Shown here: in pieces, positions 23,683 to 36,053 of the stretch
Position numbering within the stretch: the stretch's first letter is position 1
Layout: each line of letters begins with the position of its first letter
Assembly: GCF_007655135.1 (NCBI RefSeq)
Contig: NC_045132.1
Coordinates: 10,044,001 to 10,108,000, forward strand
Reading direction: 5' to 3'
DNA: 64,000 nt
DNA from: Punica granatum
Taxonomy: Eukaryota; Streptophyta; Magnoliopsida; Myrtales; Lythraceae
Program-made: the position numbers and the translations under genes
The notes under the pieces: generated by a model
Databases searched by the model: none
What the model was told of the DNA's origin: nothing
Seen by the model: only the letters and a program-made list of their open reading frames with translations

Positions 23683-26600
23683 TAAAATGGACGCGAAGTC
23701 CGTGGACGCGAAGTCCGGAAAGCGATAAAGTCACTAGGCCGAAACACGAGAAAAGCAGTAAATGGACGCGAAGTCCGTGGACGCGAAGTCCGGAAAGCGA
23801 TAAATTCACTAGGCCGAAGCTCGAGGAAAGCAGTAAATGGACGCGAAGTCCGAAAGCATAAAGTCACTAGGCCGAAGCCCGAGGAAAGCGGTAAAATGGA
23901 CGCGAAGTCCGTGGACGCGAAGTCCGGAAAGCGATAAAGTCACTAGGCCGAAGCCCGAGGACCGTAAAATGGACGCGAATCCGTGGACGCGAAGTCCGAA
24001 AGCGATAAAGTCACTAGGCCGAAGCCCGAGGAAAGCAGTAAAATGGACGCGAAGTCCGTGGACCGAAGTCCGAAAGCGATAAAGTCACTAGGCCGAAGCC
24101 CGAGGAAAGCAGTAAAATGGACGCGAAGTCCAGAAAGCAGTAAAGTCACTAGGCCGAAAGCCCTAGGAAAGCGGTAAAATGGACGCGAAGTCCGTGGACG
24201 CGAAGTCCGAAAGCGATAAAGTCACTAGGACCGAAGCCCGAGAAAGCAGTAAAATGGACGCGAAGTCCGTGGACGCGAAGTCCGGAAAGCGATAAAGTCA
24301 CTAGGCCGAAGCCCGAGGAAAGCAGTAATTGGACGCGAAGTCCGGAAAGCGATAAAATCACTATGCCGAAACCCGAGGAAGCAGTAAAATGGACGCGAAG
24401 TCCGTGACGCGAAGTCCGGAAAGCGATAAAGTCACTAGGCCGAAGCCCGAGGAAATCGGTAAAATGGACGCGAAGTCCGTGGACGCGAAGTCCGGAAAGC
24501 TATAAAGTCACTAGGCCGAAGCCCGAGGAAAGTAGTAAAATGGACGCGAAGTCCGTGTACGCGAAGTCCGGAAAGCGATAAAGTCACTAGGCCGAAGCCC
24601 GAGGAGCGCAGTAAAATGGACGCGAAGTCCGGAAAGCGATAAAGTCACTAGGCCGAAACACGAGAAAAGCAGTAAAATGGACGCGAAGTCCGTGGACGCG
24701 AAGTCCGGAAAGCGATAAAGTCACTAGGCCGAAGCTCGAGGAAAGCAGTAAAATGGACGCGAAGTCCGGAAAGCAGTAAAGTCACTAGGCCGAAGCCCGA
24801 GGAAAGCGGTAAAATGGACGCGAAGTCCGTGGACGCGAAGTCCGGAAAGCGATAAAGTCACTAGGCCGAAGCCCGAGGAAAGCCGTAAAATGGACGCGAA
24901 GTCCGTGGACGCGAAGTCCGGAAAGCGATAAAGTCACTAGGCCGAAGCCCGAGGAAAGCAGTAAAATGGACGCGAAGTCCGTGGACGCGAAGTCCGGAAA
25001 GCGATAATGTCACTAGGCCGAAGCCCGAGGAAAGCAGTAAAATGGACGCGAAGTCCAGAAAGCAGTAAAGTCACTAGGCCGAAGCCCAAGGAAAGCGGTA
25101 AAATGGACGCGAAGTCCGGAAAGCGATAAAGTCACTAGGACGAAGCCCGAGGAAAGCAGTAAAATGGACGCGAAGTCCGTGGACGCGAAGTCCGGAAAGC
25201 GATAAAGTCACTAGGCCGAAGCCCGAGGAAAGCAGTAAAATGGACGCGAAGTCCCGAAAGCGATAAACTCACTAGGCCGAAGCCCGAGGAAAGCAGTAAA
25301 ATGGACGCGAAGTCCGGAAAGCAGTAAAGTCACTAGGCCGAAACCCTAGGAAAGCGGTAAAATGGACGCGAAGTCCGTGGACGCGAAGTCCGGAAAGCGA
25401 TAAAGTCAATAGGCCGAAGCCCGAGGAAAGCAGTAAAATGGACGCGAATTCCGTGGACGCGAAGTCCGGAAAGCGATAAAGTCACTAGGCCGAAGCCCGA
25501 GGAAGCAGTAAAATGGACGCGAAGTCCGTGGACGCGAAGTCCGGAAAGCGATAATTCACTAGGCCGAACCCTAGGAAATCAGTAAAATGGACGCGAAGTC
25601 CGGAAAGCAGTAAAGTCACTAGGCCGAAGCCCGGGGGAAAGCAGTAAAATGGACGCGAAGTCCGTGACGCGAATTCCGGAAAGCGATAAAGTCACTAGGC
25701 CGAAGCTCGAGGAAAGCAGTAAAATGGACGTGAAGTCCGGAAAGCAGTAAAGTCACTAGGCCGAAGCCCGAGAAAGCGGTAAAATGGACGCGAAGTCCGT
25801 GGACGCGAAGTCCGGAAAGCGATAAAGTCACTAGGCCGAAGCCCGAGGAAAGCCGTAAAATGGACGCGCGTCCGTGGACGCGAAGTCCGGGAAGCGATAA
25901 AGTCACTAGGCCGAAGCCCGAGGAAAGCAGTAAAATGGACGCGAAGTCCGTGGACGCGAAGTCCGGAAAGCGATAAAGTCACTAGGCCGAAGCCTGAGGA
26001 AAGCAGTAAAATGGACGCGAAGTCCAGAAAGCAGTAAAGTCACTAGGCCGAAGCCCTAGGAAAGCGGTAAAATGGACGCGAAGTCCGTGGACGCGAAGTC
26101 CGGAAAGCGATAAAGTCACTAGGACGAAGCCCGAGGAAATCAGTAAAATGGACGCGAAGTCCGTGGACGCGAAGTCCGGAAAGCGATAAAGTCACTAGGC
26201 CGAAGCCCGAGAAAGCAGTAAAATGGACGCGAAGTCCGAAAGCGATAAAATCACTATGCCGAAACCCGAGGAAAGCAGTAAAATGGACGCGAAGTCCGGT
26301 GGACGCGAAGTCCGGAAAGCGATAAAGTCACTAGGCCGAAGCCCGAGGAAAGCGTAGCCGAAGCCCGAGGAAAGCGGTAAATGGACGCGAAGTCCGTGGA
26401 CGCGAAGTCCGGAAAGCTATAAAGTCACTAGGCCGAAGCCCGAGGAAAGTATAAAATGGACCGAAGTCCGGTACGCGAAGTCCGGAAAGCGATAAAGTCA
26501 CTAGGCCGAAGCCCGAGGAGCGCAGTAAAATGGACGCGAAGTCCTGGACGCGAAGTCCGGAAGCGATAAAGTCACTAGGCCGAAACACGAGAAAAGCATA

Positions 26601-29600
26601 AAATGGACGCGAAGTCCGTGGACGCGAAGTCCGGAAAGCGATAAAGTCCTAGGCCGAAGCTCGAGGAAGCAGTAAAATGGGACGCGAAGTCCGGAAAGCA
26701 GTAAAGTCACTAGGCCGAAGCCCGAGGAAAGCGTAAAATGGACCGAAGTCCGTGGACGCGAAGTCCGGAAAGCGATAAAGTCACTAGGCCGAAGCCCGAG
26801 GAAAGCAGTAAAATGGACGCGAAGTCCGTGGACGCGAAGTCCGGAAAGCGATAAAGTCACTAGGCCGAAGCCCGAGGAAAGTAGTAAAATGGACGCGAAG
26901 TCCCGAAAGCGATAAACTCACTAGCCGAAGCCCGAGAAAGCAGTAAAATGGACGCGAAGTCCGGAAAGCATAAAGTCACTAGGCGAAACCCTAGGAAAGC
27001 GGTAAAATGGACGCGAAGTCCGTGGACGCGAAGTCCGGAAAGCGATAAAGTCAATAGGCCGAAGCCAGGAAAGCAGTAAAATGGACGCGAATTCCGTGGA
27101 CGCGAAGTCCGGAAAGCGATAAAGTCACTAGGCCGAAGCCCGGAAAGCTAAAATGGACGCGAAGTCCGTGGACGCGAAGTCCGGAAAGCGATAAAGTCAC
27201 TTGGCCGAAACTCGAGGAATCAGTAAAATGGACGCGAAGTCCCGAAAGCATAAAGTCACTAGGCCGAAGCCCGAGGAAAGCGGTAAATTGGACGCGAAGT
27301 TCCGTGACGCGAATTCCGGAAAGCGATAAAGTCACTAGGCCGAAGCTCGAGGAAAGCAGTAAAATGGACGCGAAGTCCGGAAAGCAGTAAGTCACTAGAG
27401 AGCCGCGAAGCCCGAGAAAGCGGTAAATGGACGCGAAGTCCGTGACGCGAAGTCCGGAAAGCGATAAAGTCACTAGGCCGAAGCCCGAGGAAAGCCGTAA
27501 AATGGACGCGAAGTCCGTGGACGCGAAGTCCGGAAATCGATAAAGTCACTAGGCCGAAGCCCGAGGAAAGCAGTAAAATGTACGCGAAGTCCGTGGACGC
27601 GAAGTCCGGAAAGCGATAAAGTCACTAGGGCCGAAGCCCGAGGAAAGCAGTAAAATGGACGCGAAGTCCAGAAAGCATAAGTCACTAGGCCGAAGCCCTA
27701 GGAAAGCGGTAAAATGGACGCGAAGTCCGGAAAGCGATAAAGTCACTAGGACGAAGCCCGAGGAAAGCAGTAAAATGGACGCGAAGTCCGTGACGCGAAG
27801 TCCGGAAAGCGATAAAGTCACTAGGCCGAGCCCGAAAGCAGTAAAATGGACGCGAAGTCCGTGGACGCGAAGTCCGGAAAGCGATAAAGTCACTAGGCCG
27901 AAGCCCGAGGAAAGCAGTAAAATGGACGCGAAGTCCCGAAAGCGATAAACTCACTAGGCCGAAGCCCGAGGAAAGCAGTAAAATGGACGCGAAGTCCGGA
28001 AAGCAGTAAAGTCACTAGGCCGAAACCCTAGGAAAGCGGTAAAATGGACGCGAAGTCCGTGGACGCGAAGTCCGGAAAGCGATAAAGTCAATAGGCCGAA
28101 GCCCGAGGAAAGCAGTAAAATGGACGCGAATTCCGTGGACGCGAAGTCCGGAAAGCGATAAAGTCACTAGGCCGAAGCCCGAGGAAAGCAGTAAAATGGA
28201 CGCGAAGTCCGTGGACGCGAAGTCCGGAAAGCGATAAAGTCACTTGGCCGAAACTCGAGGAAATCAGTAAAATGGACGCGAAGTCCCGAAAGCAGTAAAG
28301 TCACTAGGCCGAAGCTCGAGGAAAGCGGTAAAATGGACGCGAAGTCCGTGGACGCGAAGTCCGGAAAGCGATAAAGTCACTAGGCCGAAGCCCGAGGAAA
28401 GCCGTAAAATGGACGCGAAGTCCGTGGACGCGAAGTCCGGAAAGCGATAAAGTCACTAGCCGAAGCCCGAGGAAAGCAGTAAAATGGACGCGAAGTCCGG
28501 AAAGCGATAAAATCACTAGGCCGAAACCCGAGGAAGCAGTAAAATGGACGCGAAGTCCGTGGACGCGAAGTCCGGAAGCGATAAAGTCACTAGGCCGAAG
28601 CCCGAGGAAAGCGGTAAAATGGACGCGAAGTCCGTGGACGCGAAGTCCGGAAAGCTATAAAGTCACTAGGCCGAAGCCCGAGGAAAGTAGTAAAATGGAC
28701 GCGAAGTCCGTGGACGCGAAGTCCGGAAAGCGATAAAGTCACTAGGCCGAAGCCCGAGGAGCGCAGTAAAATGGACGCGAAGTCCGTGGACGCGAAGTCC
28801 GGAAAGCGATAAAGTCACTAGGCCGAAGCCCGAGGAAAGCAGTGAAATGGACGCGAAGTCCGGAAAGCGATAAAGTCACTCTGCCGAAGCCCGAGGAAAG
28901 CAGTAAAATGGACGCGAAGTCCGGAAAGCAGTAAAGTCACTAGGCCGAAGCCCGAGGAAAGCGGTAAAATGGACGCGAAGTCCGTGGACGCGAAGTCCGG
29001 AAAGCGATAAAGTCACTAGGCCGAAGCCCGAGGAAAGCCGTAAAATGGACGCGAAGTCCGTGGACGCGAAGTCCGGAAAGCGATAAAGTCACTAGGCCGA
29101 AGCCCGAGGAAAGCAGTAAAATGGACGCGAAGTCCGTGGACGCGAAGTCCGGAAAGCGATAAAGTCACTAGGCCGAAGCCCGAGGAAAGCAGTAAAATGG
29201 ACGCGAAGTCCAGAAAGCAGTAAAGTCACTAGGCCGAAGCCCTAGGAAAGCGGTAAAATGGACGCGAAGTCCGGAAAGCGATAAAGTCACTAGGACGAAG
29301 CCCGAGGAAAGCAGTAAAATGGACGCGAAGTCCGTGGACGCGAAGTCCGGAAAGCGATAAAGTCACTAGGCCGAAGCCCGAGGAAAGCAGTAAAATGGAC
29401 GCGAAGTCCCTGGACGCGAAGTCCCGAAAGCGATAAAGTCACTAGGCCGAAGCCCGAGGAAAGCAGTAAAATGGACGCGAAGTCCAGAAAGCAGTAAATT
29501 CACTAGGCCGAAGCCCTAGGAAAGCGGTAAAATGGACGCGAAGTCCGGAAAGCGATAAAGTCACTAGGACGAAGCCCGAGGAAAGCAGTAAAATGGACGC

Positions 29601-31690
29601 GATGTCCCAGGACGCGAAGTCCGGAAAGCGATAAAGTCAATAGGCCGAAGCCCGAGGAAAGCAGTAAAATGGACGCGAAGTCCGGAAAGCGATAAAGTCA
29701 CTAGGCCGAAGCCCGAGGAAAGCAGTAAAATGGACGCGAAGTCCGTGGACGCGAAGTCCGGAAAGCGATAAAGTCACTTGGCCGAAACTCGAGGAAAGCA
29801 GTAAAATGGACGCGAAGTCCGGAAAGCAGTAAAGTCACTAGGCCGAAGCCCGAGGAAAGCGGTAAAATGGACGCGAAGTCCGTGGACGCGAAGTCCGGAA
29901 AGCAATAAAGTCACTAGGCCGAAGCCCGAGGAAAACCGTAAAATGGACGCGAAGTCCGGAAAGCGATAAAGTCACTAGGCCGAAGCCCGAGGAAAGCAGT
30001 AAAATGGACACGAAGTCCGTGGACGCGAAGTCCGGAAAGCTATAAAGTCACTAGGCCGAAGCCCGAGGAAAGCAGTAAAATGGACGCGAAGTCCGTGGAC
30101 GCGAAGTCCGGAAAGCGATAAAGTCACTAGGCCGAAACACGAGAAAAGCAGTAAAATGGACGCGAAGTCCGTGGACGCGAAGTCCGGAAAGCGATAAAGT
30201 CACTAGGCCGAAGCTCGAGGAAAGCAGTAAAATGGACGCGAAGTCCGGAAAGCAGTAAAGTCACTAGGCCGAAGCCCGAGGAAAGCTGTAAAATGGACGC
30301 GAAGTCCGTGGACGCGAAGTCCGGAAAGCGATAAAGTCTCTAGGCCGAAGCCCGAGGAAAGCCGTAAAATGGACGCGAAGTCCGTGGACGCGAAGTCCGG
30401 AAAGCGATAAAGTCACTAGGCCGAAGCCCGAGGAAAGCAGTAAAATGGACGCGAAGTCCGTGGACGCGAAGTCCGGAAAGCGATAAAGTCACTAGGCCGA
30501 AGCCCGAGGAAAGCAGTAAAATGGACGCGAAGTCCAGAAAGCAGTAAAGTCACTAGGCCGAAGCCCTAGGAAAGCGGTAAAATGGACGCGAAGTCCGTGG
30601 ACGCGAAGTCCGGAAAGCGATAAAGTCACTAGGACGAAGCCCGAGGAAAGCAGTAAAATGGACGCGAAGTCCGTGGACGCGAAGTCCGGAAAGCGATAAA
30701 GTCACTAGGCCGAAGCCCGAGGAAAGCAGTAAAATGGACGCGAAGTCCGGAAAGCGATAAAATCACTAGGCCGAAACCCGAGGAAAGCAGTAAAATGGAC
30801 GCGAAGTCCGTGGACGCGAAGTCCGGAAAGCGATAAAGTCACTAGGCCGAAGCCCGAGGAAAGCGGTAAAATGGACGCGAAGTCCGTGGACGCGAAGTCC
30901 GGAAAGCTATAAAGTCACTAGGCCGAAGCCCGAGGAAAGTAGTAAAATGGACGCGAAGTCCGTGGACGCGAAGTCCGGAAAGCGATAAAGTCACTAGGCC
31001 GAAGCCCGAGGAGCGCAGTAAAATGGACGCGAAGTCCGTGGACGCGAAGTCCGGAAAGCGATAAAGTCACTAGGCCGAAGCCCGAGGAAAGCAGTGAAAT
31101 GGACGCGAAGTCCGGAAAGCGATAAAGTCACTCTGCCGAAGCCCGAGGAAAGCAGTAAAATGGACGCGAAGTCCGGAAAGCAGTATAATCACTAGGCCGA
31201 AGCCCGAGGAAAGCGGTAAAATGGACGCGAAGTCCGGAAAGCAATAAAGTCACTAGGCCGAAGCCCGAGGAAAGCGGTAAAATGGACGCGAAGTCCGGAA
31301 AGCGATAAAGTCACTAGGCCGAAGCCCGAGGAAAGCGGTAAAATGGACGCGAAGTCCGGAAAGCGATAAAGTCACTAGGCCGAAGCCCGAGGAAAGCAGT
31401 AAAATGGACGCGAAGTCCGTGGACACGAAGTCCGGAAAGCGATAAAGTCACTAGGCCGAAGCCCGTGGAAAGCAGTAAAATGGACGCGAAGTCCGTGGAC
31501 GCGAAGTCCGGAAAGCAATAAAGTCACTAGGCCGAAGCCCGAGGAGAGCAGTAAAATGGACGCGAAGTCCGGAAAGCGATAGAGTCACTAGGCCGAAGCC
31601 TGAGGAAAGCAGTAAAATGGACGCGAAGTCCTGAAAGCAGTAACCGGACGCAAAGTCCGGGGACGCGAAGTCCTGAAAGCAGTAAAGTGA
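23683..31690 (-). repeat. 8-kb tandem array C: 61- and 76-bp units with a 2,252-bp higher-order repeat
   Basis: The long unit is 76 bp (29111 to 29187). On the element's sense strand it holds one GGGCTTCGGCCT word, two GGACTTCGCGTCC words and a TTTTACTGC spacer. The 61-bp unit lacks one GGAC word (15 bases). Roughly 110-120 units are present. Three rare variants recur exactly 2,252 bp apart ('gcgcag' 28761/31013; 'agtgaaatgg' 28841/31093; 'cactctgccg' 28877/31129), which shows higher-order duplication. Small deletions are much denser in 23.7-27.9 kb than in 28-31.6 kb. Antisense ORFs up to 140 codons are by-products. Confidence 0.9.
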
Positions 31691-34345
31691 TGACGGGACT
31701 TGGCCCTGCATAAAGGTGAAGATGGTGGGACTTGGCCCTGCAGAATAGTGAGCGCCTACGTATCCTGTGAGACCGGGAATCAACGTCTGCCATGGTTCTA
31801 GCTGCTTGGCATCTGTGATCCTAACATCATTAGCAAGTCGTAGTGTGTCGTTAACGATGTACGGGTGTATCAATGCTTATGAAGATAACGTCATTGTGAC
31901 ACACGATGCTTCAGTTTTGGATTCCCTAGGTGACTCGCGAAGAACTTTGCTTAGGCAAGTACGACTGTATCTTGCCTTCAAAGGCCTCAATGCGAGGCCT
32001 TCAGGGACTTTTGTCGACCATGCATGGGCATATTAAGACGTTCTCAGTGACGCCCTAGCGACTCTATCGATTGTTCGAAGCTCTTGTCGGCTTAGGACCC
32101 TTCTCGTCAGGGTAGCGCAAGGCAGCTGCGTTTGTGACCCGCATGGGGAGTTCTGCGCAAATTTGACCAGGCCTCAGTCTAGTCTTCCCAACGTGTTATG
32201 ACTAGGCTCCCGGAAAGGAATGTCTGGGATTTTGGCTTTGTGGTAGCCGATTGAAGGGTGGCTGTGACCCATTTTGGAGTTATTTAAATGACAAGGAGAA
32301 AAGAGAAAGCTTAGAGAGCACGTTGCCCCAAGCTAAAAGGATACACGGGTTCACGCCTGCAGGGAAATGTACCCCTATTTTGTCTTTCCGCGGTGTGGGC
32401 TGCGCCAAACTCCTCGGATGGCGTGCTCGGTTGTCCACTACCCCTGGGGAAGAATCCGCCTTGGAAAGTTGAGTTATGTTGAAGAGCCGATCGGGGATCG
32501 CGTTGGAGTAGACATCCTAGCCATGTCCCTTGGGGATCCCTAGCTCGAGCAGTGTGCGAGAGCCTCGGGTGACTGTTTTGTTTATCTCTCGTTTTGCTCT
32601 CCTTTTACTACGGTCACCCACCTCGGGGCCGCACCTCTCAACCTAAAGGGGATGAACTCTCCTTTTGCCACAACCGCCCGCCTCGGGATTTTCGGTCATG
32701 CCTCTCTTTTGCCCTAGCTTTTTCCTAGGTCGCCCCGAAGGGTTTTCGACCTAGCGGGCTCGATTCTTTTATCTCTCGAGTTTGCAAGGGCGAAGTGCTC
32801 GAATGATTCGACGTTCGAGTGCGTTACGCTCTGTCTCCGTCGAGGAGTTGCGACTGCTGCTTCCCTTTTTGTTGGGATTTGTTCATTTCTTTTGGATCGG
32901 GGGTGCCGGTGCTTTTGGTGAACCTCAGCATTGCCCCATTTTTTATTGGCGGGTTTTTCCCGCTTCTTTTCTCTCTCTCTTCATTGGCGGGTTTATCCCG
33001 CTTTTTTTCGCTCTGTTTTTTTCCTCGCAGCTGGGGTCTGTATTGTGCCCCTTGTACTTGTTTGAAACTCCTCGACTTTGCATCATCGAGGCTGCTTTTG
33101 TTTGCTTCGCCCCATGGAGACTTGATGTACTTTGTTGTCCTAGCCCAATTTTGCGAGGGCTGGTTTTCTCAGAAGTCTGATGCTTGTGCACTCAAAAGCC
33201 GAACTTCGCGTCTTTGTCCTTGCAAACTTTACAAGTCCTTTCCCCTATTGTCTAAAACGAAAACAAAATTGCCCCAGTAGTGTGGGTGACCAAGGTTGCC
33301 TCCGCGTGAATGTTGGACGGGGATGCCCCGGTCTTTGTGATTTGTGTCGGGCGTCTTGTACAACCATCATCCCCGATCGTGCTTGTGGTTCCAGCATCAG
33401 TTGTACGCCGGAAAGGTGTGCTCTCGAAGCCGATAGGCATGTTTGTTTGTCGATTGAGAAGGTTGTGCCGAAGGCATGCAGCTCGTTCGGATGCTTCCGT
33501 CGTCGGCTTCATAGGGGGTACCTCCTTGTCGGGCCCTTCCCTACTAAAGTATAGGAAGAAAGACCCGATAGGAGTTCTCGGGGAGGTGTGAACCCGCACA
33601 TCGCTCTTCGCCCGCGACTGGCGTGTCCCTGTGAAGGATGACAAAGAGGATGATGCATTAGGCGATTATGCGGTGGAATGTGTGGTAAGAAATGTAAGGT
33701 GGACCCATGGGAGGTTCCCTCATCCAGCGCGCGACCCGTGGGTGCCGCGCGTGGGGGACACTCAATTCCGGGAGTCTAATCATCACCACCCTGGGGTGGT
33801 CAGACTGTGATCGCGAGCCGTATAGGCGTACTTTCCCTAATTGCTGGTTGGCATGCACAGCCGTCCTAGGGAAGGCTCGAGGAGCCGGGTCCCAAGAGGA
33901 CTGGCGAGTTGAACAGATCCGACAGAATCAATAGGGCGTCTTCGGGACTGTCCTAGTGCCACTAGAAGGGTTTGTTCACGTCGGGAACCCATTTATGAAT
34001 GCATATATAGAAGAGAGTTTAAGGAAGAAGGCGTGTTGCCCCGGCGGCTGGTTGATGGCCACAGCGGAGGGTGGGTCGGGATCATTCTCCGGTCGGAGAT
34101 GTGACCGTGCTAGTGACTTTCGTAGCGGGTGGGCAGGGCCATGCTCTGTTTGTCGGAGTTATTGCCTGTGATCTTTTGCGGAGGGAGGGTTGGGATTCGG
34201 TGTCGAAGTTCCAAGGTGCTGGACGGGAAGTGTTCATTGTCCTAATTGTGGTCGTTCAAGGTCCAAGTTGCCTTCTTGTCGGTTATTTCCTGCAATGGGA
34301 AGAGGAAAGGCAATGAAGGAACAAGAACTATTCGTAATTTGAATG
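31691..34345 (-). other. Conserved noncoding block of C
   Basis: Co-linear by eye with D (44841-47635, minus) and E (about 52900-55430, plus). Landmarks include 'gagcgcctacgtatcc' (31749), 'gccgatcggggatcg' (32485), 'ttgccacaaccgcccgcctcgg' type words (32670-32700) and 'gccgtcctagggaaggc' (33861). No ORF is kept across the three copies, so I see no gene. Two hairpin words of the GGGACTTGGCCC form sit at 31696-31740 next to the array. Confidence 0.65.
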
Positions 34346-35762
34346 CAACAGCGTAGGGGAGCGAACTAGCCTGGTAGGCGTCATGCAGGCACACTGAGAG
34401 ACATGCACAAGGTGTGTTGAGGATGCGTGCATGGGCAAGGTAGGGGTGTGCTCGCACGACGCGGAAAGGGCACACTGTTGTGCTGGTGGAAGCACTTGTA
34501 GCATCGAGGGACGTGTGCTCAACCATGCAATGACGTAATCGATTGCGCGGGATTAATGGGGAGTTAGTGTTGCTTGGATGGTTGGCCCTTGAGCTACTGA
34601 TCGTCTTGCCGTGGAGGAGGGGTGAGGACCACGAGAGATCCACCTGCAAAGGCGGTCACAACTTTGTCTACCGTGTGGTAGTGTTAATTCTCGTGTAAAA
34701 TAGTAAATAAATAGGATGCGTGCAATGCGTGAGTTTTCAAAAGCTAATGTTGTCGTTCACATTGACTCGAAAGGTTCAAAGTACAATGCAAATTTTGTAA
34801 AATAAAGCCTTAAGCTGATTTGCCACCACACTCGGGGTTTGAGCGAGCGCCGCCTTGGAAAGCACTGGGTCTAGGCGAGGGCCTTGCTGAGATATCTATC
34901 CTAGAGTGCATGTGTGGGTCTTCATGAGGCCCTTTCCTAGATCTCTCCAGGGCGGCGTTCGCTCAAGCAAGCTCCTGACCGCATCTCTGCATCTTGGCAC
35001 GGGTTTGGGGGAGCTCCCTTTAAGGTGGTTGGCCGGCGAGTTCTTCATCTCTCAGCGACCTCTCGGTGATCGAACCTAGTGTTGATGAGGTCGATCATGT
35101 TGTCCCGGAATATACCCCATTCGCGTTCTGTGGCGAGTCGGTGAGGTCCTCGTGTGTTGGTGGACTTTGTCGAGGCGCGGGCAGGAGGCCGAGCAAGGCG
35201 TCCCTTACCAAGACGATAGGAAAATCCGTTTAGGACTCGTCAACATGAATGACATCCTAATTTTTGAAAACCGCATGATGCATGTGTACGAAGAGAGTAA
35301 ATGCCCACGGCTTAATATAAATTACAAGGTACATGTACATCACTCTCGAAATAGAAGAGACTCAAAGTGGCACGCAGGCCGACCTGATGGACTATTTGTC
35401 GGAGTCGGGTTGAAGGCTTGCGTGGAGGCATAACACGATGCATGGTTTGGTGCTACAAGGACCGTGCTACGTAAGGATGGGGGCTCCCGACTCAAGGGTG
35501 TCAATTCCTTGAAATTGAGCGGGGATCTTTGGGGGCCTAATCGACGGTCCAACCGTGCGACGTACCCTTACTCGGAACCCCTATTTAACCTATGCTCCTA
35601 TTACCGGTCGTGGGACGCGACCCATAGGTACCTAGAAGCTAGTATGATATGCAATGCATGTGCGGGAAATAAAAGTATGTTAAGTAGATAAGCGGGAAAT
35701 GCGGAAAGCGGTAAATAAACAAGCAAACAAAGCAAGCGGGAACGAGCCCGAACCCTCTAAGT
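34346..35762 (-). other. Leader of C with ORF1 remnants
   Basis: On the minus strand this follows the primer site and matches B's leader throughout: conserved hairpin block at 35463-35520, start of ORF1 at about 35215-35150, and end of ORF1 at about 35010-34880. The segment 34645-34240 equals the internal region after 18316 in B. No intact gene. Confidence 0.7.
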
Positions 35763-35781
35763 GTCCCCAGTGGAGTCGCCA
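35763..35781 (-). promoter_or_regulatory. Primer-binding site of C
   Basis: The complement reads TGGCGACTCCACTGGGGAC, identical to B and E, three bases after the LTR end. Confidence 0.8.
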
Positions 35782-35914
35782 AGCTGTGCGCACCCGAATT
35801 TCATCTCGTCGGGGCACGCATGCGCGCTTTTGGATCGCGCGGCTTGGGAATGTCCACCTTCCCGTGGGGATGCGCGACGGACACGCGTGAGAAGGAGTCG
35901 CCACTTACTGTTTA

Positions 35915-35928
35915 CGACCCGTAGGTCG
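35915..35928 (-). promoter_or_regulatory. Conserved U5 hairpin 2, LTR of C
   Basis: The minus strand reads CGACC-TACG-GGTCG, a perfect 5-bp stem with a UNCG-class loop. Confidence 0.55.
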
Positions 35929-36030
35929 AGGGCAGTTGAGTCGCCCGGGTCTAGGGGTACGGGGTACACCTAAATGCTAAGGCAATGATCTGTGCGGAAC
36001 CGGAAAATCCGTGTTCGGGGGTTCATGTTA

Positions 36031-36053
36031 CGTGCGAGCCTATATCCCGCACG
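36031..36053 (-). promoter_or_regulatory. Conserved U5 hairpin 1, LTR of C
   Basis: The minus strand reads CGTGCGGG-ATATAGG-CTCGCACG. One pair has become G-T (wobble), so the stem is kept. Confidence 0.55.

Noticed and set aside
23683..31873. Many antisense ORFs of 60-140 codons
   Set aside because: By-products of the 61/76-bp array. The frame is broken by every single-base difference between units.
32782..33554. ORFs of 124-153 codons in C's noncoding block
   Set aside because: The corresponding DNA in D and E has shifted frames and stops, so there is no conserved protein.
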